The notes under the pieces are model-generated. The model did no database searches. It was not told where the DNA came from and saw only the letters and a list, made by a program, of their open reading frames with translations. From the NCBI GenBank assembly GCA_004554255.1, contig SFNC01000023.1, positions 1-22,702 on the forward strand: a stretch of 22,702 nucleotides of DNA. Reading direction: 5' to 3'. Of this stretch, positions 7,690 to 15,359 are shown piece after piece (within the stretch, counting starts at the first letter, position 1; each line of letters begins with the position of its first letter). Origin of the DNA: Bacteroidales bacterium (GTDB taxonomy: Bacteria > Bacteroidota > Bacteroidia > Bacteroidales > Muribaculaceae). The position numbers and the translations under genes are program-made.

Positions 7690-8472
7690 ATGATTATATA
7701 CTTTAGCGGGACAGGCAACACACGCTTTTGCGCCGGGGAGCTCGCCTCCCTGCTTGGCGACAGCGTACTTGAGATTACAGGCGAGATGCTCTCCTGCCCC
7801 GACCGCCATACAATCACCGTCCCCGAATCCGACACCCGCATAATCTGGATGTTTCCCGTTTACTCATGGGGCATTCCGGTTAAAATCCGCCGGATGATGG
7901 CCCGGATAAACATTTCCGCAGATGCTAACCGCCTGACAAATTGGATGGTATGCACCTGCGGCGACGACATCGGGCGCACCGCCCGCCTGTGGCGGCGCAC
8001 AATGCACCGCCGCGGCCTGCAGACTGCCGGAGCATTCTCGGTACAGATGCCCAACACATATGTGTTCATGAAGGGCTTCAATGTTGACAGCCGGCAGGTT
8101 GAGGACGCAAAAGTCTCCGCCGCCCACTCCCGTCTGCGCCATATCGCACTGGTAATCGCGAAAGGCGACGCTGTCGCCGACGATACCGTCCCCGGCTCCT
8201 TCGCCATGATAAAAACAGCGGTGATACGTCCCTATTTCAACGCGTTCTGCACATCCGCCAAGCCGTTTCACCCCACAGACAAATGCGTTTCGTGCGGGAA
8301 ATGCGCCAAATCATGCCCGATGGAGAACATAGTCATGGCCGATGGTAAACCCGTCTGGGGCAAAAACTGCCTGCTGTGCTCGCGCTGCTACCACATTTGT
8401 CCCGAGCATGCCGTCGCTTACGGAAAAACAACAGCGAACAAGGGCCAGTTCCGTCGCTTCCTGAAAAAATAA
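7690..8472 (+). CDS. EFR1-like flavodoxin / 2[4Fe-4S] ferredoxin fusion
   Basis: This 260-aa protein joins a flavodoxin-like domain (residues ~1-160; the FMN phosphate loop is YFSGTGNTRF at 4-13) to a bacterial ferredoxin-type domain carrying two four-cysteine motifs. The first is C199, C202, C205, C209 in CVSCGKCAKSCP; the second is C227, C230, C233, C237 in CLLCSRCYHICP. All eight cysteines are present, so two [4Fe-4S] clusters are expected. The arrangement fits the EFR1 family of small cytoplasmic electron-transfer proteins of anaerobes. The redox partner is unknown and no oxidoreductase adjoins it. It follows the DUF2027-Smr gene by 11 bases and may share its transcript. An AT-rich hairpin lies about 55 bases downstream. 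Confidence 0.9.
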   Translation: MIIYFSGTGNTRFCAGELASLLGDSVLEITGEMLSCPDRHTITVPESDTRIIWMFPVYSWGIPVKIRRMMARINISADANRLTNWMVCTCGDDIGRTARLWRRTMHRRGLQTAGAFSVQMPNTYVFMKGFNVDSRQVEDAKVSAAHSRLRHIALVIAKGDAVADDTVPGSFAMIKTAVIRPYFNAFCTSAKPFHPTDKCVSCGKCAKSCPMENIVMADGKPVWGKNCLLCSRCYHICPEHAVAYGKTTANKGQFRRFLKK

Positions 8473-8526
8473 ACCCTACGCCAATCCATCATTTTTTATA
8501 TTCCTACATATTTTCCGGCAACATTC

Positions 8527-8556
8527 TTATGCTGAAAAACATATTTTTTAGCATAA
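8527..8556. repeat. AT-rich inverted repeat between the EFR1-like gene and spt
   Basis: Bases 8527-8539 and 8544-8556 form 13-bp arms (TTATGCTGAAAAA against TTTTTTAGCATAA, with one G-T wobble) around the 4-base loop CATA. It could end the EFR1-like transcript, since its right arm is T-rich. It also ends immediately before the expected -33 position of the spt promoter and could therefore be a binding site for a dimeric regulator. Confidence 0.5.
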
Positions 8557-8582
8557 AACAGATGTAATTAAAAAAAATTCCG

Positions 8583-8590
8583 TACCTTTG
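8583..8590 (+). promoter_or_regulatory. -7 box of the spt promoter
   Basis: TACCTTTG matches the Bacteroidota -7 consensus TAnnTTTG exactly. No good -33 TTTG is found 19-21 bases upstream. The start of transcription would fall near 8597, with a ~60-base leader containing a small hairpin (GGTTG at 8597-8601 against CAACC at 8611-8615). Confidence 0.65.
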
Positions 8591-8656
8591 TAGCCTGGTT
8601 GACGCGAAGCCAACCGGATAGTTTAAAATTCATCATTGTCACAGACGACACGAACT

Positions 8657-9844
8657 ATGAAGTTACTTCAAACAAAACTGGCTAAATACACAGAGCCTCA
8701 GAAGGCCAAGGCTGCCGGCATCTACCCCTACTTCCGCGCAATATCTTCAGAGCAGGACACCGAGGTACTCATCAACGGTAAAAAAGTATTGATGTTTGGC
8801 AGTAATTGTTACACCGGTCTCGTTAACGACCCCCGCATCAAAGAGGCTGCCATAGAAGCCATCAAAAAATACGGCACGGGATGTGCCGGCTCACCGTTCC
8901 TCAACGGTACGCTGGACCTCCACAAACAGCTGGAGCACAGAATCGCCGAGTACATCGGCAAAGAGGACGTAATGATTTATTCAACAGGCTTCGGCGTGAA
9001 CCTCGGTGTGGTTTCCACACTCACCGGCCGCGAGGACTACATTCTCTGGGACGAACAGGACCATGCCTCCATCATCGAAGGCCGCCGTCTGTCATTCTCC
9101 CAGTCCCTGAAATACAAGCACAATGACATGGAGTCTCTGGAGAAACAGCTCCAGAAATGCGACCCTGACAAGGTAAAACTCATCGTTACCGACGGCGTAT
9201 TCTCCATGGAAGGTGACGTTGCCAACATCCCCGGCATCGTGGAACTGGCAAAAAAATACAACGCCTCTGTCATGGTGGACGAAGCACACTCCATCGGAGT
9301 CTTCGGCGAAGGCGGCCGCGGTACCGTAAACCACTTCGGCCTCACCGACGATGTCGACCTAATTATGGGAACATTCTCAAAATCGTTCGCATCGCTGGGC
9401 GGATTTATTGCCACCGACAAGGAAATCACCAACTTCCTGCGCCACCACTCGCGCTCCTACATCTTCACAGCGTCCATCACACCGGCATCCACAGCCGCCG
9501 CCCTCAAGGCTATTGACCTGATGATTGCCGAGCCCGAACGCCAGGAGCACCTGTGGAAAATCACCAACTACGCCCTTGACGGATTCCGCAGCATGGGCTG
9601 CGAAATCGGCAACACCTCCACACCGATTATCCCGCTGTTCATCCGCGACAACAACAAGACATTCGCAATCACCCACGATCTGCTTGAAGAAGGCATCTTC
9701 GTCAACCCCGTTGTTTCGCCGGCAGTAGCGCCCCAGGACACCCTGATACGTTTCTCGCTGATGGCCACACACAGCAAAGAGCAGGTGACACACGCCCTGG
9801 AAGCTGTAGAAAAAGTATTCCGCCGCTACGGTGTAATCAAGTAA
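8657..9844 (+). CDS. spt: Serine palmitoyltransferase (first step of sphingolipid synthesis)
   Basis: Spt condenses L-serine with a long-chain acyl-CoA to give 3-ketodihydrosphingosine, using PLP. The product from the ATG at 8657 is 395 aa, the usual length; an upstream in-frame TTG at 8636 would add seven residues that do not look conserved. K242 in GTFSKSFASLGGF is the PLP lysine. D208 and H211 in DEAHS contact PLP. GTGCAGSPFLNGTLDLH is the glycine-rich substrate loop of the alpha-oxoamine synthase family. The GTFSKS form at the lysine and the N-terminal YPYFRAI segment separate it from 2-amino-3-ketobutyrate CoA ligase and 8-amino-7-oxononanoate synthase, which are paralogs of similar size. 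Sphingolipids are typical membrane lipids of Bacteroidales. It has its own -7 box upstream and a long terminator downstream, so it is probably monocistronic. Confidence 0.93.
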   Translation: MKLLQTKLAKYTEPQKAKAAGIYPYFRAISSEQDTEVLINGKKVLMFGSNCYTGLVNDPRIKEAAIEAIKKYGTGCAGSPFLNGTLDLHKQLEHRIAEYIGKEDVMIYSTGFGVNLGVVSTLTGREDYILWDEQDHASIIEGRRLSFSQSLKYKHNDMESLEKQLQKCDPDKVKLIVTDGVFSMEGDVANIPGIVELAKKYNASVMVDEAHSIGVFGEGGRGTVNHFGLTDDVDLIMGTFSKSFASLGGFIATDKEITNFLRHHSRSYIFTASITPASTAAALKAIDLMIAEPERQEHLWKITNYALDGFRSMGCEIGNTSTPIIPLFIRDNNKTFAITHDLLEEGIFVNPVVSPAVAPQDTLIRFSLMATHSKEQVTHALEAVEKVFRRYGVIK

Positions 9845-9857
9845 AACCCAACCCACC

Positions 9858-9905
9858 ACATAACATAAAAGCACCGCGGCATGCCGCGGTGCTTTTATGT
9901 TATGT
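9858..9905. terminator. 48-base perfect palindrome terminator after spt
   Basis: Bases 9858-9881 and 9882-9905 are perfect inverted repeats (24-base arms, no unpaired centre in the DNA). The core is AAAAGCACCGCGGC against GCCGCGGTGCTTTT, a GC-rich stem with an A-run before and a T-run after it. It begins 14 bases after the spt stop. Being symmetrical, it could also stop transcripts arriving from the converging minus-strand operon. Confidence 0.88.
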
Positions 9906-10095
9906 TACCGCGCTTAACGGTCGTAAAAAAAAATCTCTTTTTTATATGCGCAATAAACAATAAAATTGTGTAAGTACGGAATTTGTGTTAAATCTGCATT
10001 ATATTTCCCTTATCCTCTCTATTGTTTGGATTTTTATAAAACCCTTGGCACCTCATGCAAAATCAAATCCCATAAATATAATATGGAAAAATCTC
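9906..10095. other. AT-rich spacer between two converging transcripts; no gene seen
   Basis: Between the spt terminator and the trpS terminator lie 190 AT-rich bases. The only frame crossing them (plus strand from 9985) runs into the antisense of trpS and shows no protein-like character. No RNA gene or repeat was recognised. Confidence 0.5.
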
Positions 10096-10137
10096 AAAAT
10101 AGGCTGTGCCGAAAAATTTGACGACACAGCCTATTTT
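10096..10137 (-). terminator. Hairpin terminator of the ftsX-trpS operon
   Basis: Bases 10096-10108 (AAAATAGGCTGTG) and 10125-10137 (CACAGCCTATTTT) form a perfect 13-bp stem around a 16-base loop. Read on the minus strand it lies about 40 bases after the trpS stop and ends in a TTTT run inside the stem, as expected for the operon's 3' end. Confidence 0.78.
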
Positions 10138-10175
10138 GTATTATATGTGGTGACTGCCGGTGGCAGTTGCGGGAA

Positions 10176-11246
10176 TCAGATTTTGCGGATGCCCATAATG
10201 TGGCGGACCTCGGCGAGTGTTTCGGCGGCCTGTGCGCGTGCGCGCTCGGCTCCCTGCGCCAGCACTCGACGCATGTATGCCTCATCAGCAAGGATGTCGT
10301 TTACGCGCTCGCGGATGGGGGTGGTTACATTCAGAATATCCTCGGCGAGCTGTTTTTTCAGGTCGCCGTAGCGGATAGAGCAGTCGGCGTACGCATCGCG
10401 GAAGTGTTTTACGACGTCCGGCGTTGAAGTGAGTTCAAGCAACGAGAACAGATTGGCGATAGGCTCGGACATCGGCGAGTTCGGTGCCTGCGGGCCCTCG
10501 TCCGTAACCGCGCGCATAACCTTCTTCCGCAGCGCTTTCGGCTCGTCTATCAGGTAAATGCAGTTTCCCTCGCTCTTGCCCATCTTTCCGGAGCCGTCCA
10601 GTCCGGGAACCTTGACAGGCGCATCGCGGAACTCGAAATTCTCGGGCTCTATAAACTCCTCCACGCCATAGAACTGGTTGAAACGGCGGGCGAAACGCCT
10701 TGTCAGCTCCAGGTGCTGCATCTGGTCCTTGCCGACGGGCACCCAGCGCGCCTTCTGAGCGAGAATATCCACAGCCATAAGTGTGGGATAAGTAAGCAGT
10801 CCGGCGCTGACACGTTTGTTGGTGGAGGCACCGATAATCTGCTTCTCGATGTCGTCTTCGTTCTCATCGTCCTTTTTGTCAAGGCCGAGCGCCTTGCGTG
10901 CCTTATCCTTAAACGACGCGGTGCGCATCAGCTCGCCTATGCCCACGTGCATGTTCAGCAGCAGATACAGCTCGCTGAGTTCGGGCACATCGCTCTGAAC
11001 GAAAATCGAAGCCTTCTCGGGGTCCAGTCCGGCGGCGAGATACTCGGCGAGTATTCCCTTCACATTCCGGTGCAGGGCGTCGGGATCTGTGTTTGTTGTA
11101 AGCGCATGAAGGTCAGCTATAAAAAAGCGGCAATCGTGCGTTTCCTGCAGCTTGAGGAACTTGCCGAGCGCGCCATAGTAATTTCCTAAATGTAGGTTTC
11201 CGGTGGGGCGTATACCACTGAGAACCACCTCTTTATTATTAGTCAT
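10176..11246 (-). CDS. trpS: Tryptophanyl-tRNA synthetase
   Basis: TrpRS is a class I aminoacyl-tRNA synthetase that charges tRNA-Trp. The product is 356 aa. The ATP-binding HIGH-type motif is HLGN at residues 19-22 (GIRPTGNLHLGNYYGAL) and the second ATP motif is KMGKS at 221-225. GLLTYPTLMAVDIL and VPVGKDQMQHLELTR are the tryptophan- and dimer-site segments. Compared with Bacillus-type TrpRS, where FKDKS leads almost directly into SAGLLTYP, about 25 residues are inserted at ~117-143, rich in Asp/Glu/Lys (KKDDENEDDIEKQ). The KMGKS form replaces the common KMSKS. It is the last gene of the minus-strand operon, 35 bases after queA, and is followed by a terminator. Identification is firm. Confidence 0.97.
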   Translation of the reverse strand: MTNNKEVVLSGIRPTGNLHLGNYYGALGKFLKLQETHDCRFFIADLHALTTNTDPDALHRNVKGILAEYLAAGLDPEKASIFVQSDVPELSELYLLLNMHVGIGELMRTASFKDKARKALGLDKKDDENEDDIEKQIIGASTNKRVSAGLLTYPTLMAVDILAQKARWVPVGKDQMQHLELTRRFARRFNQFYGVEEFIEPENFEFRDAPVKVPGLDGSGKMGKSEGNCIYLIDEPKALRKKVMRAVTDEGPQAPNSPMSEPIANLFSLLELTSTPDVVKHFRDAYADCSIRYGDLKKQLAEDILNVTTPIRERVNDILADEAYMRRVLAQGAERARAQAAETLAEVRHIMGIRKI

Positions 11247-11281
11247 ATCTGTATAATTTGCTTTATTATAGACAATTAATA

Positions 11282-12334
11282 TTAGTCAATTACCAGCATC
11301 GCATCGCCATACGCACCAAACTGGTAACCCTCCTGAATGGCAACCTGATAAGCGTGCATGATAGTGTCGTATCCACCGAAAGCGGCAACCATCATGAGCA
11401 TTGTGGACATCGGGAGGTGGAAATTTGTTACGAGAGCGTCAGTAACAGTAAAATCGTACGGCGGGAAGATGAATTTGTTGGTCCATCCCTCATACAGTTT
11501 CATGTGTCCGCCCATGCTTACGGCGCTGGCGATACCACGCAGAACCGAAGTACCTACAGCGCACACACGATGTTCGGCGTCCTTTGCGGCATTGACGGTC
11601 TGCACCAGTTTCTCGTCGGCTACCATCTGCTCCGAGTCCATACGGTGTTTCGTAAGGTCCTCAACGTCTATGTCGCGGAAGTTTCCGAGGCCGCTGTGCA
11701 CGGTGATAAACGCCTGTTTAACGCCCTTGATTTCAAGACGTTTCAGCAGTTCGCGCGAGAAATGCGCACCGGCGGCAGGGGCCACCACAGCACCCTCTTT
11801 GCAGGCGTAGATAGTCTGATAATTATCAGCATCCTCCGGCTCTACCTCGCGGGTAATATACTCGGGCAGAGGGGTTTTTCCAAGTTTGAAGAGCGCCTCC
11901 TTGAATTCATCGTGAGGGCCGTCATACAGGAAACGCAGCGTGCGTCCGCGCGATGTGGTGTTGTCAATAACCTCTGCGACCATCGACTCGTCCTCGCCGA
12001 AATACAGCTTGTTTCCTATACGAATCTTGCGGGCAGGCTCCACCAGAACGTCCCACAGTTTATTTCCTTCGTTAAGTTCGCGCAGCAGGAACACCTCTAT
12101 GCGCGCACCGGTTTTTTCCTTGTTTCCATTCAGGCATGCGGGGAATACACGGGTGTCGTTGTAGACCATCACATCACCGTCGTCGAAATATCCGAGAATA
12201 TCCTTGAAAACCTTGTGCTCAATCTCGCCGGATTTGCGGTGCACCACCATCAGGCGGCACTGGTCACGCTCTTTGCTGGGATATTGGGCAATTAATTTAT
12301 CGGGGAGCTGGAATTTAAACTGTGAAAGTTTCAT
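11282..12334 (-). CDS. queA: S-adenosylmethionine:tRNA ribosyltransferase-isomerase
   Basis: QueA moves the ribosyl part of S-adenosylmethionine onto preQ1 in tRNA to make epoxyqueuosine, the next-to-last step of queuosine formation in the wobble position of GUN tRNAs. The product is 350 aa, the normal length. Family segments seen are FQLPDKLIAQYPSKERDQCRL at the N-terminus, VYNDTRVFPACL, LPEYITREVEPED, TIYACKEGAVVAPAAGAHFS and the C-terminal DALVTNFHLPMSTMLMMV. In the usual HVGLGTF segment this protein reads HSGLGNF followed by EDLTKHRMDSE, a variation I believe is seen in Bacteroidota. It sits 19 bases after truB and 35 before trpS in the same operon, so three consecutive genes deal with tRNA. 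Confidence 0.96.
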   Translation of the reverse strand: MKLSQFKFQLPDKLIAQYPSKERDQCRLMVVHRKSGEIEHKVFKDILGYFDDGDVMVYNDTRVFPACLNGNKEKTGARIEVFLLRELNEGNKLWDVLVEPARKIRIGNKLYFGEDESMVAEVIDNTTSRGRTLRFLYDGPHDEFKEALFKLGKTPLPEYITREVEPEDADNYQTIYACKEGAVVAPAAGAHFSRELLKRLEIKGVKQAFITVHSGLGNFRDIDVEDLTKHRMDSEQMVADEKLVQTVNAAKDAEHRVCAVGTSVLRGIASAVSMGGHMKLYEGWTNKFIFPPYDFTVTDALVTNFHLPMSTMLMMVAAFGGYDTIMHAYQVAIQEGYQFGAYGDAMLVID

Positions 12335-12353
12335 TTATATATATTGATTGGTT

Positions 12354-13100
12354 TTAGTTATTTTGTCCGTTAAGTATAAATTTGGGAGGGATGTTGTAAT
12401 TTTCGGGCCATTCAATGGGAACCTCCTTGATAATTTCGGCCAACTGAGCCACCGAAACGCAGTTATCCAGGGTAACATCTCCTACGCGGGTGCGTTGCAG
12501 GGCCGTCAGGTGTCCTCCCGACCCTAACGCGGCTCCGATGTCGCGAGCCATGGCGCGGATGTACGTACCTTTGCTGCATACCACCCTGATAGTTATGGAA
12601 GTAGGCTCAAAGCTGACAAGCTCAATCTCGTCAATCACCAAAATCTTGGGTTTCAGCACCGGCTCATCGCCACGACGAGCGAAATTATAGGCCCGTTCTC
12701 CTCCCACTTTTATGGCCGAGTAGGCGGGCGGAATCTGCTCAATTGTGCCCACGAAACACGTAAGCACCTCGCGGACAAGCTCTTCGGTGATATGCTCGGT
12801 AGGATACGTAGCATCTATTTCCGTCTCCAAATCAAATGACGGCGTGGTGGCACCCAGGGCGATAGTGGCAATATATTCCTTTACACCGGCCTGCAGTTCC
12901 TCTATGCGGCGCGTCGCCTTTCCGGTGGTGAGAATCATCACGCCGGTAGCCAGAGGGTCCAGCGTTCCGGCATGCCCCACCTTTATCTTGGGGATTTGCA
13001 GACGCCGCAGTATCGAGCCGCGGATACGCTTTACGGCATCGAAAGACGTCCACCCGTAAGGCTTATCCACATACAGTATTTCTCCGTCTAAAAAATTCAC
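12354..13100 (-). CDS. truB: tRNA pseudouridine(55) synthase
   Basis: TruB converts U55 in the T loop of tRNAs to pseudouridine. The product is 248 aa. The catalytic aspartate is D48 in GHAGTLDPLATG. YVDKPYGWTSFDAV at the N-terminus, the IPPAYSAIKVGGERAYNFARRG segment and the CSKGTYIRAMARDIG segment are family hallmarks. The length is somewhat shorter than the ~310 aa of E. coli TruB; the C-terminal PUA domain is missing or very short, as in other Bacteroidota homologs to my knowledge. Only 4 bases separate it from the uppP stop, so the two are translated from one message and may be coupled. Confidence 0.96.
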   Translation of the reverse strand: MNFLDGEILYVDKPYGWTSFDAVKRIRGSILRRLQIPKIKVGHAGTLDPLATGVMILTTGKATRRIEELQAGVKEYIATIALGATTPSFDLETEIDATYPTEHITEELVREVLTCFVGTIEQIPPAYSAIKVGGERAYNFARRGDEPVLKPKILVIDEIELVSFEPTSITIRVVCSKGTYIRAMARDIGAALGSGGHLTALQRTRVGDVTLDNCVSVAQLAEIIKEVPIEWPENYNIPPKFILNGQNN

Positions 13101-13104
13101 GCTA

Positions 13105-13941
13105 TTATCCTACAAATAAACAGATTAGACCTACGATAATGCAATACAGGGCAAACCAAATCAGCCCGCCTTTCTTCACTATGTTAATCATCCACTTACA
13201 TGCCAGACAACCAACAATGAACGAGGCCAGGAAGCCTACCACACAAGGCACAAGCCCTACTTCTCCAATGGCCTTTTTGCCTGTCAGTGAGCCATATATA
13301 TCAAGCACGGCGGCGCCCAACACAGGGATAATGACCATCAGGAAAGAGAACGAAGCCAGTTTGTCGCGCTTGTTACCGAGGAGTATACCGGTAGCGATTG
13401 TGGAACCGGAACGGCTGAGGCCCGGAAGTACCGCCACTGCCTGCGCGCATCCGATTACGAATGCGTCCAGGAAGTTGATGTCGCGGCCGACATTCGCGCC
13501 TACTACCGAGGAACGCGACGACCAGATGGGCCGTGTACGCGTAAAATATGCGAAAGCCAGCAGCAACGCGGTGATACACAGACATGTACCCACCACGATA
13601 AGGTTGCCGCCGAAAAGCTTCTCCACCTCATCTTTAAGGAAAACACCCACAAACATTACCGGGATACATGATACCAGTATCTTCCATACCAGCCGCGTGT
13701 TGGCATCGTTCTTGAATGTGAAAAATGAGGTGCAAAGGTGCGAGAACTCGTGCCAGAGCACAACTATGGTACTCAGCACTGTAGCCACGTGGAGCACAAC
13801 ATCGAACTGCAGTGAGTCGGCTCCCGACGTGTTAAGATTCAGCAGGTCGTGAGCAATTTCCAAATGACCGGAAGAGCTGATGGGCAAGTACTCGGCCAAG
13901 CCCTGGAGAATGCCCAGCAAGAGGGCGTCTAACCATTCCAT
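13105..13941 (-). CDS. uppP: Undecaprenyl-diphosphate phosphatase (BacA/UppP)
   Basis: UppP removes one phosphate from undecaprenyl diphosphate, recycling the lipid carrier for peptidoglycan and surface glycans at the inner membrane; overproduction is known to give bacitracin resistance. The 278-aa product is strongly hydrophobic with about eight membrane segments. The two catalytic motifs are present: E17 with LPISSSGHLEIA (residues 19-30) and PGLSRSGSTI at about 169-178. It is the third gene of the ftsX operon, 37 bases after the DUF3098 gene and 4 bases before truB, linking lipid-carrier supply with cell division functions upstream. Confidence 0.96.
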   Translation of the reverse strand: MEWLDALLLGILQGLAEYLPISSSGHLEIAHDLLNLNTSGADSLQFDVVLHVATVLSTIVVLWHEFSHLCTSFFTFKNDANTRLVWKILVSCIPVMFVGVFLKDEVEKLFGGNLIVVGTCLCITALLLAFAYFTRTRPIWSSRSSVVGANVGRDINFLDAFVIGCAQAVAVLPGLSRSGSTIATGILLGNKRDKLASFSFLMVIIPVLGAAVLDIYGSLTGKKAIGEVGLVPCVVGFLASFIVGCLACKWMINIVKKGGLIWFALYCIIVGLICLFVG

Positions 13942-13978
13942 GTGCGATTATTAGTTTATGTAATGACGTTGCGTTAAC

Positions 13979-14263
13979 TTATTTCTTCGGTTTCACTATG
14001 ATACCGATGGCGATTCCCACAAAGCCCAGGAATGCCATGAGCGGGCCCACAACAATACGTGTGGAGCTGAAAATATCCGGGCTGAAGACATTGGGGTCGC
14101 TGCTGCCGCCGCCGGTCATCAGCAAAAATCCGAGGACTATCAGCAATGCCGACGATACCATGATTATAAAATTAAGCCGGCTGAACGGGCGGTTGTTCAC
14201 ATCCTCACGGATTATATTCTGCGACTTTTTGGAGTCGCCAGTCTTTTGTTCTGTCATATTCAA
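13979..14263 (-). CDS. DUF3098 small membrane protein
   Basis: This 94-aa protein has a polar N-terminus of ~28 residues and two membrane segments: residues ~32-50 (FIIMVSSALLIVLGFLLMTG) and ~70-90 (IVVGPLMAFLGFVGIAIGII), joined by a short loop containing SSDPNVFSPDIFS. It matches DUF3098, a Bacteroidota family of unknown function, by this two-helix layout and by its position: in this phylum it regularly lies between ftsX and uppP. I infer a role at the inner membrane connected with division or envelope growth, on neighbourhood alone. Confidence 0.88.
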   Translation of the reverse strand: MNMTEQKTGDSKKSQNIIREDVNNRPFSRLNFIIMVSSALLIVLGFLLMTGGGSSDPNVFSPDIFSSTRIVVGPLMAFLGFVGIAIGIIVKPKK

Positions 14264-14304
14264 TATATTACTTTTTAGTGATGTGACGTGTGTGCGTTAC
14301 CTTA

Positions 14305-15180
14305 TTATTTGCGGAAAAGCTTATCGTAATTGCGTCTGAGATAGCGGTTTGCTGCCCAGCACGCGGCAAGTGCGCACAGCAGCATTCCACCCACCGGCAG
14401 TGCAGCATACACCCATCCGGTGTGCTCCCACAGCAGAGTCCCGGCAATGTCGGGGTCCAGGTCGCTGCTCCACACCTGTATTCCTGCCAGAACCGCCGCA
14501 GCTATCAGCCCGGCAATCATACCGTTGACGATTCCGGCTGTAACGAACGGCCGGCGGATAAATCCCGGCGTCGCACCAACTAACTTCATGGTGTGGATTA
14601 TAAACCTGCGGCCATAGATGGAGAGGCTTACCGTATTGTTAATCAGCACAAAAGAGATAAGCAGCAACGCCCCGGCCACACACAGCAACACAATGGCAAT
14701 TTTATGGAATACCGCATCGGCGCCGACCACTGCGGCAGTGTCTGCGGCAGCCTCCTCCACCGCGGCGTGCTTCCCGAGCCGCGAGATTATCGCATTCACC
14801 GAGTCGGCATTGGCCCACCCGCTCTTAAGGCGAAGCTCAAATTCGGCGCTGTAAGGATTCTCATCCAGCAGAGCAGCCACATCCTCGCCTATATATTCCA
14901 CTTCCTGCGATAGGACTGCATCGGCCGACGTATAGGTGTGGCTCTGGATGTACGGAGCCTTGGCCAGCAACTGCTTCAGCGAATTTACGTCCGACACCTC
15001 GGCGTCGCTCTTGACCTTGACAAGCACCGTAAGATTGGTGCGTACTTTCTCGGCGGCGTTATGGGCGCTGACCACCGTCAGTGCCGCAAGCCCGAACATT
15101 ATTAGTGTCAGTGCCAGCGAGACCACGGCAGTAGCCCTGGACCCGAAGGTGGATATATGAGGTTGTTTTTTTCGGGACAT
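14305..15180 (-). CDS. ftsX: Cell division protein FtsX (ABC-transporter-like permease)
   Basis: FtsX is the membrane partner of the ATPase FtsE; the pair activates peptidoglycan hydrolases at the division site. The product is 291 aa with one membrane helix near residues 15-38, a large extracytoplasmic loop of ~120 residues (VLVKVKSDAEVSD...LRLKSGWANADSV) and three C-terminal helices including LLCVAGALLLISFVLINNTVSLSIYGRR. The last cytoplasmic turn IHTMKLVGATPGFIRRPF is the FtsX coupling region. FtsE is not in this window, and in Bacteroidota it is often encoded elsewhere. It is the first gene of a six-gene operon, preceded by a good -33/-7 promoter. Confidence 0.93.
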   Translation of the reverse strand: MSRKKQPHISTFGSRATAVVSLALTLIMFGLAALTVVSAHNAAEKVRTNLTVLVKVKSDAEVSDVNSLKQLLAKAPYIQSHTYTSADAVLSQEVEYIGEDVAALLDENPYSAEFELRLKSGWANADSVNAIISRLGKHAAVEEAAADTAAVVGADAVFHKIAIVLLCVAGALLLISFVLINNTVSLSIYGRRFIIHTMKLVGATPGFIRRPFVTAGIVNGMIAGLIAAAVLAGIQVWSSDLDPDIAGTLLWEHTGWVYAALPVGGMLLCALAACWAANRYLRRNYDKLFRK

Positions 15181-15217
15181 TTATCTTGTTACGATTCCTA
15201 AAAATGCTTTGAGCCTA

Positions 15218-15249
15218 CAAAATTACAACATTCCGAAGCCCTTGTCAAG
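15218..15249 (-). promoter_or_regulatory. Promoter of the ftsX operon
   Basis: Read on the minus strand, CTTG (bases 15249-15246) and TAATTTTG (15225-15218) match the Bacteroidota -33 and -7 elements with a 20-base spacer. Transcription would start near 15211, about 30 bases before the ftsX ATG. The same CTTG / 20 / TAnnTTTG pattern precedes the tRNA gene at the end of the window. Confidence 0.75.
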
Positions 15250-15330
15250 TGTTTGGCCATTAAAAAAGCCTCGTATTATGAATTTTTTGGCTGTTTTTGG
15301 CGCGACTGTGCCACTCTTACGGTATTATAC

Positions 15331-15359
15331 AATAATAAATCGGATTTTGCGTTATTATT
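15331..15359. repeat. Inverted repeat upstream of the type IX secretion operon
   Basis: AATAATAA at 15331-15338 and TTATTATT at 15352-15359 are perfect 8-base inverted repeats separated by 13 bases, ending 48 bases before the porT ATG. No convincing -33/-7 pair could be found for porT. The element may be an operator, a leader hairpin or simply chance in AT-rich DNA. Confidence 0.4.

Noticed and set aside
8636..8656. TTG-initiated extension of spt by seven codons
   Set aside because: The ATG at 8657 matches the usual start of Bacteroidales Spt proteins and the extra residues look unrelated.
8657..9844. Alternative call as 2-amino-3-ketobutyrate CoA ligase or 8-amino-7-oxononanoate synthase
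   Set aside because: The PLP-lysine context GTFSKSFASLGGF and the YPYFRAI start fit Spt better, and no threonine dehydrogenase or biotin genes are nearby.
9858..9905. Perfect 48-base palindrome considered as a mobile-element end or recombination site
   Set aside because: It lies directly after a stop codon, has an A-run, GC core and T-run, and no transposase or direct repeats are nearby; a terminator explains it.
9985..10371. 128-aa plus-strand open frame between spt and trpS
   Set aside because: It runs through the trpS terminator into antisense trpS, with no conserved character.
11258..12295. 345-aa plus-strand open frame opposite queA
   Set aside because: queA on the minus strand is unambiguous; the plus-strand frame has no recognisable domain.
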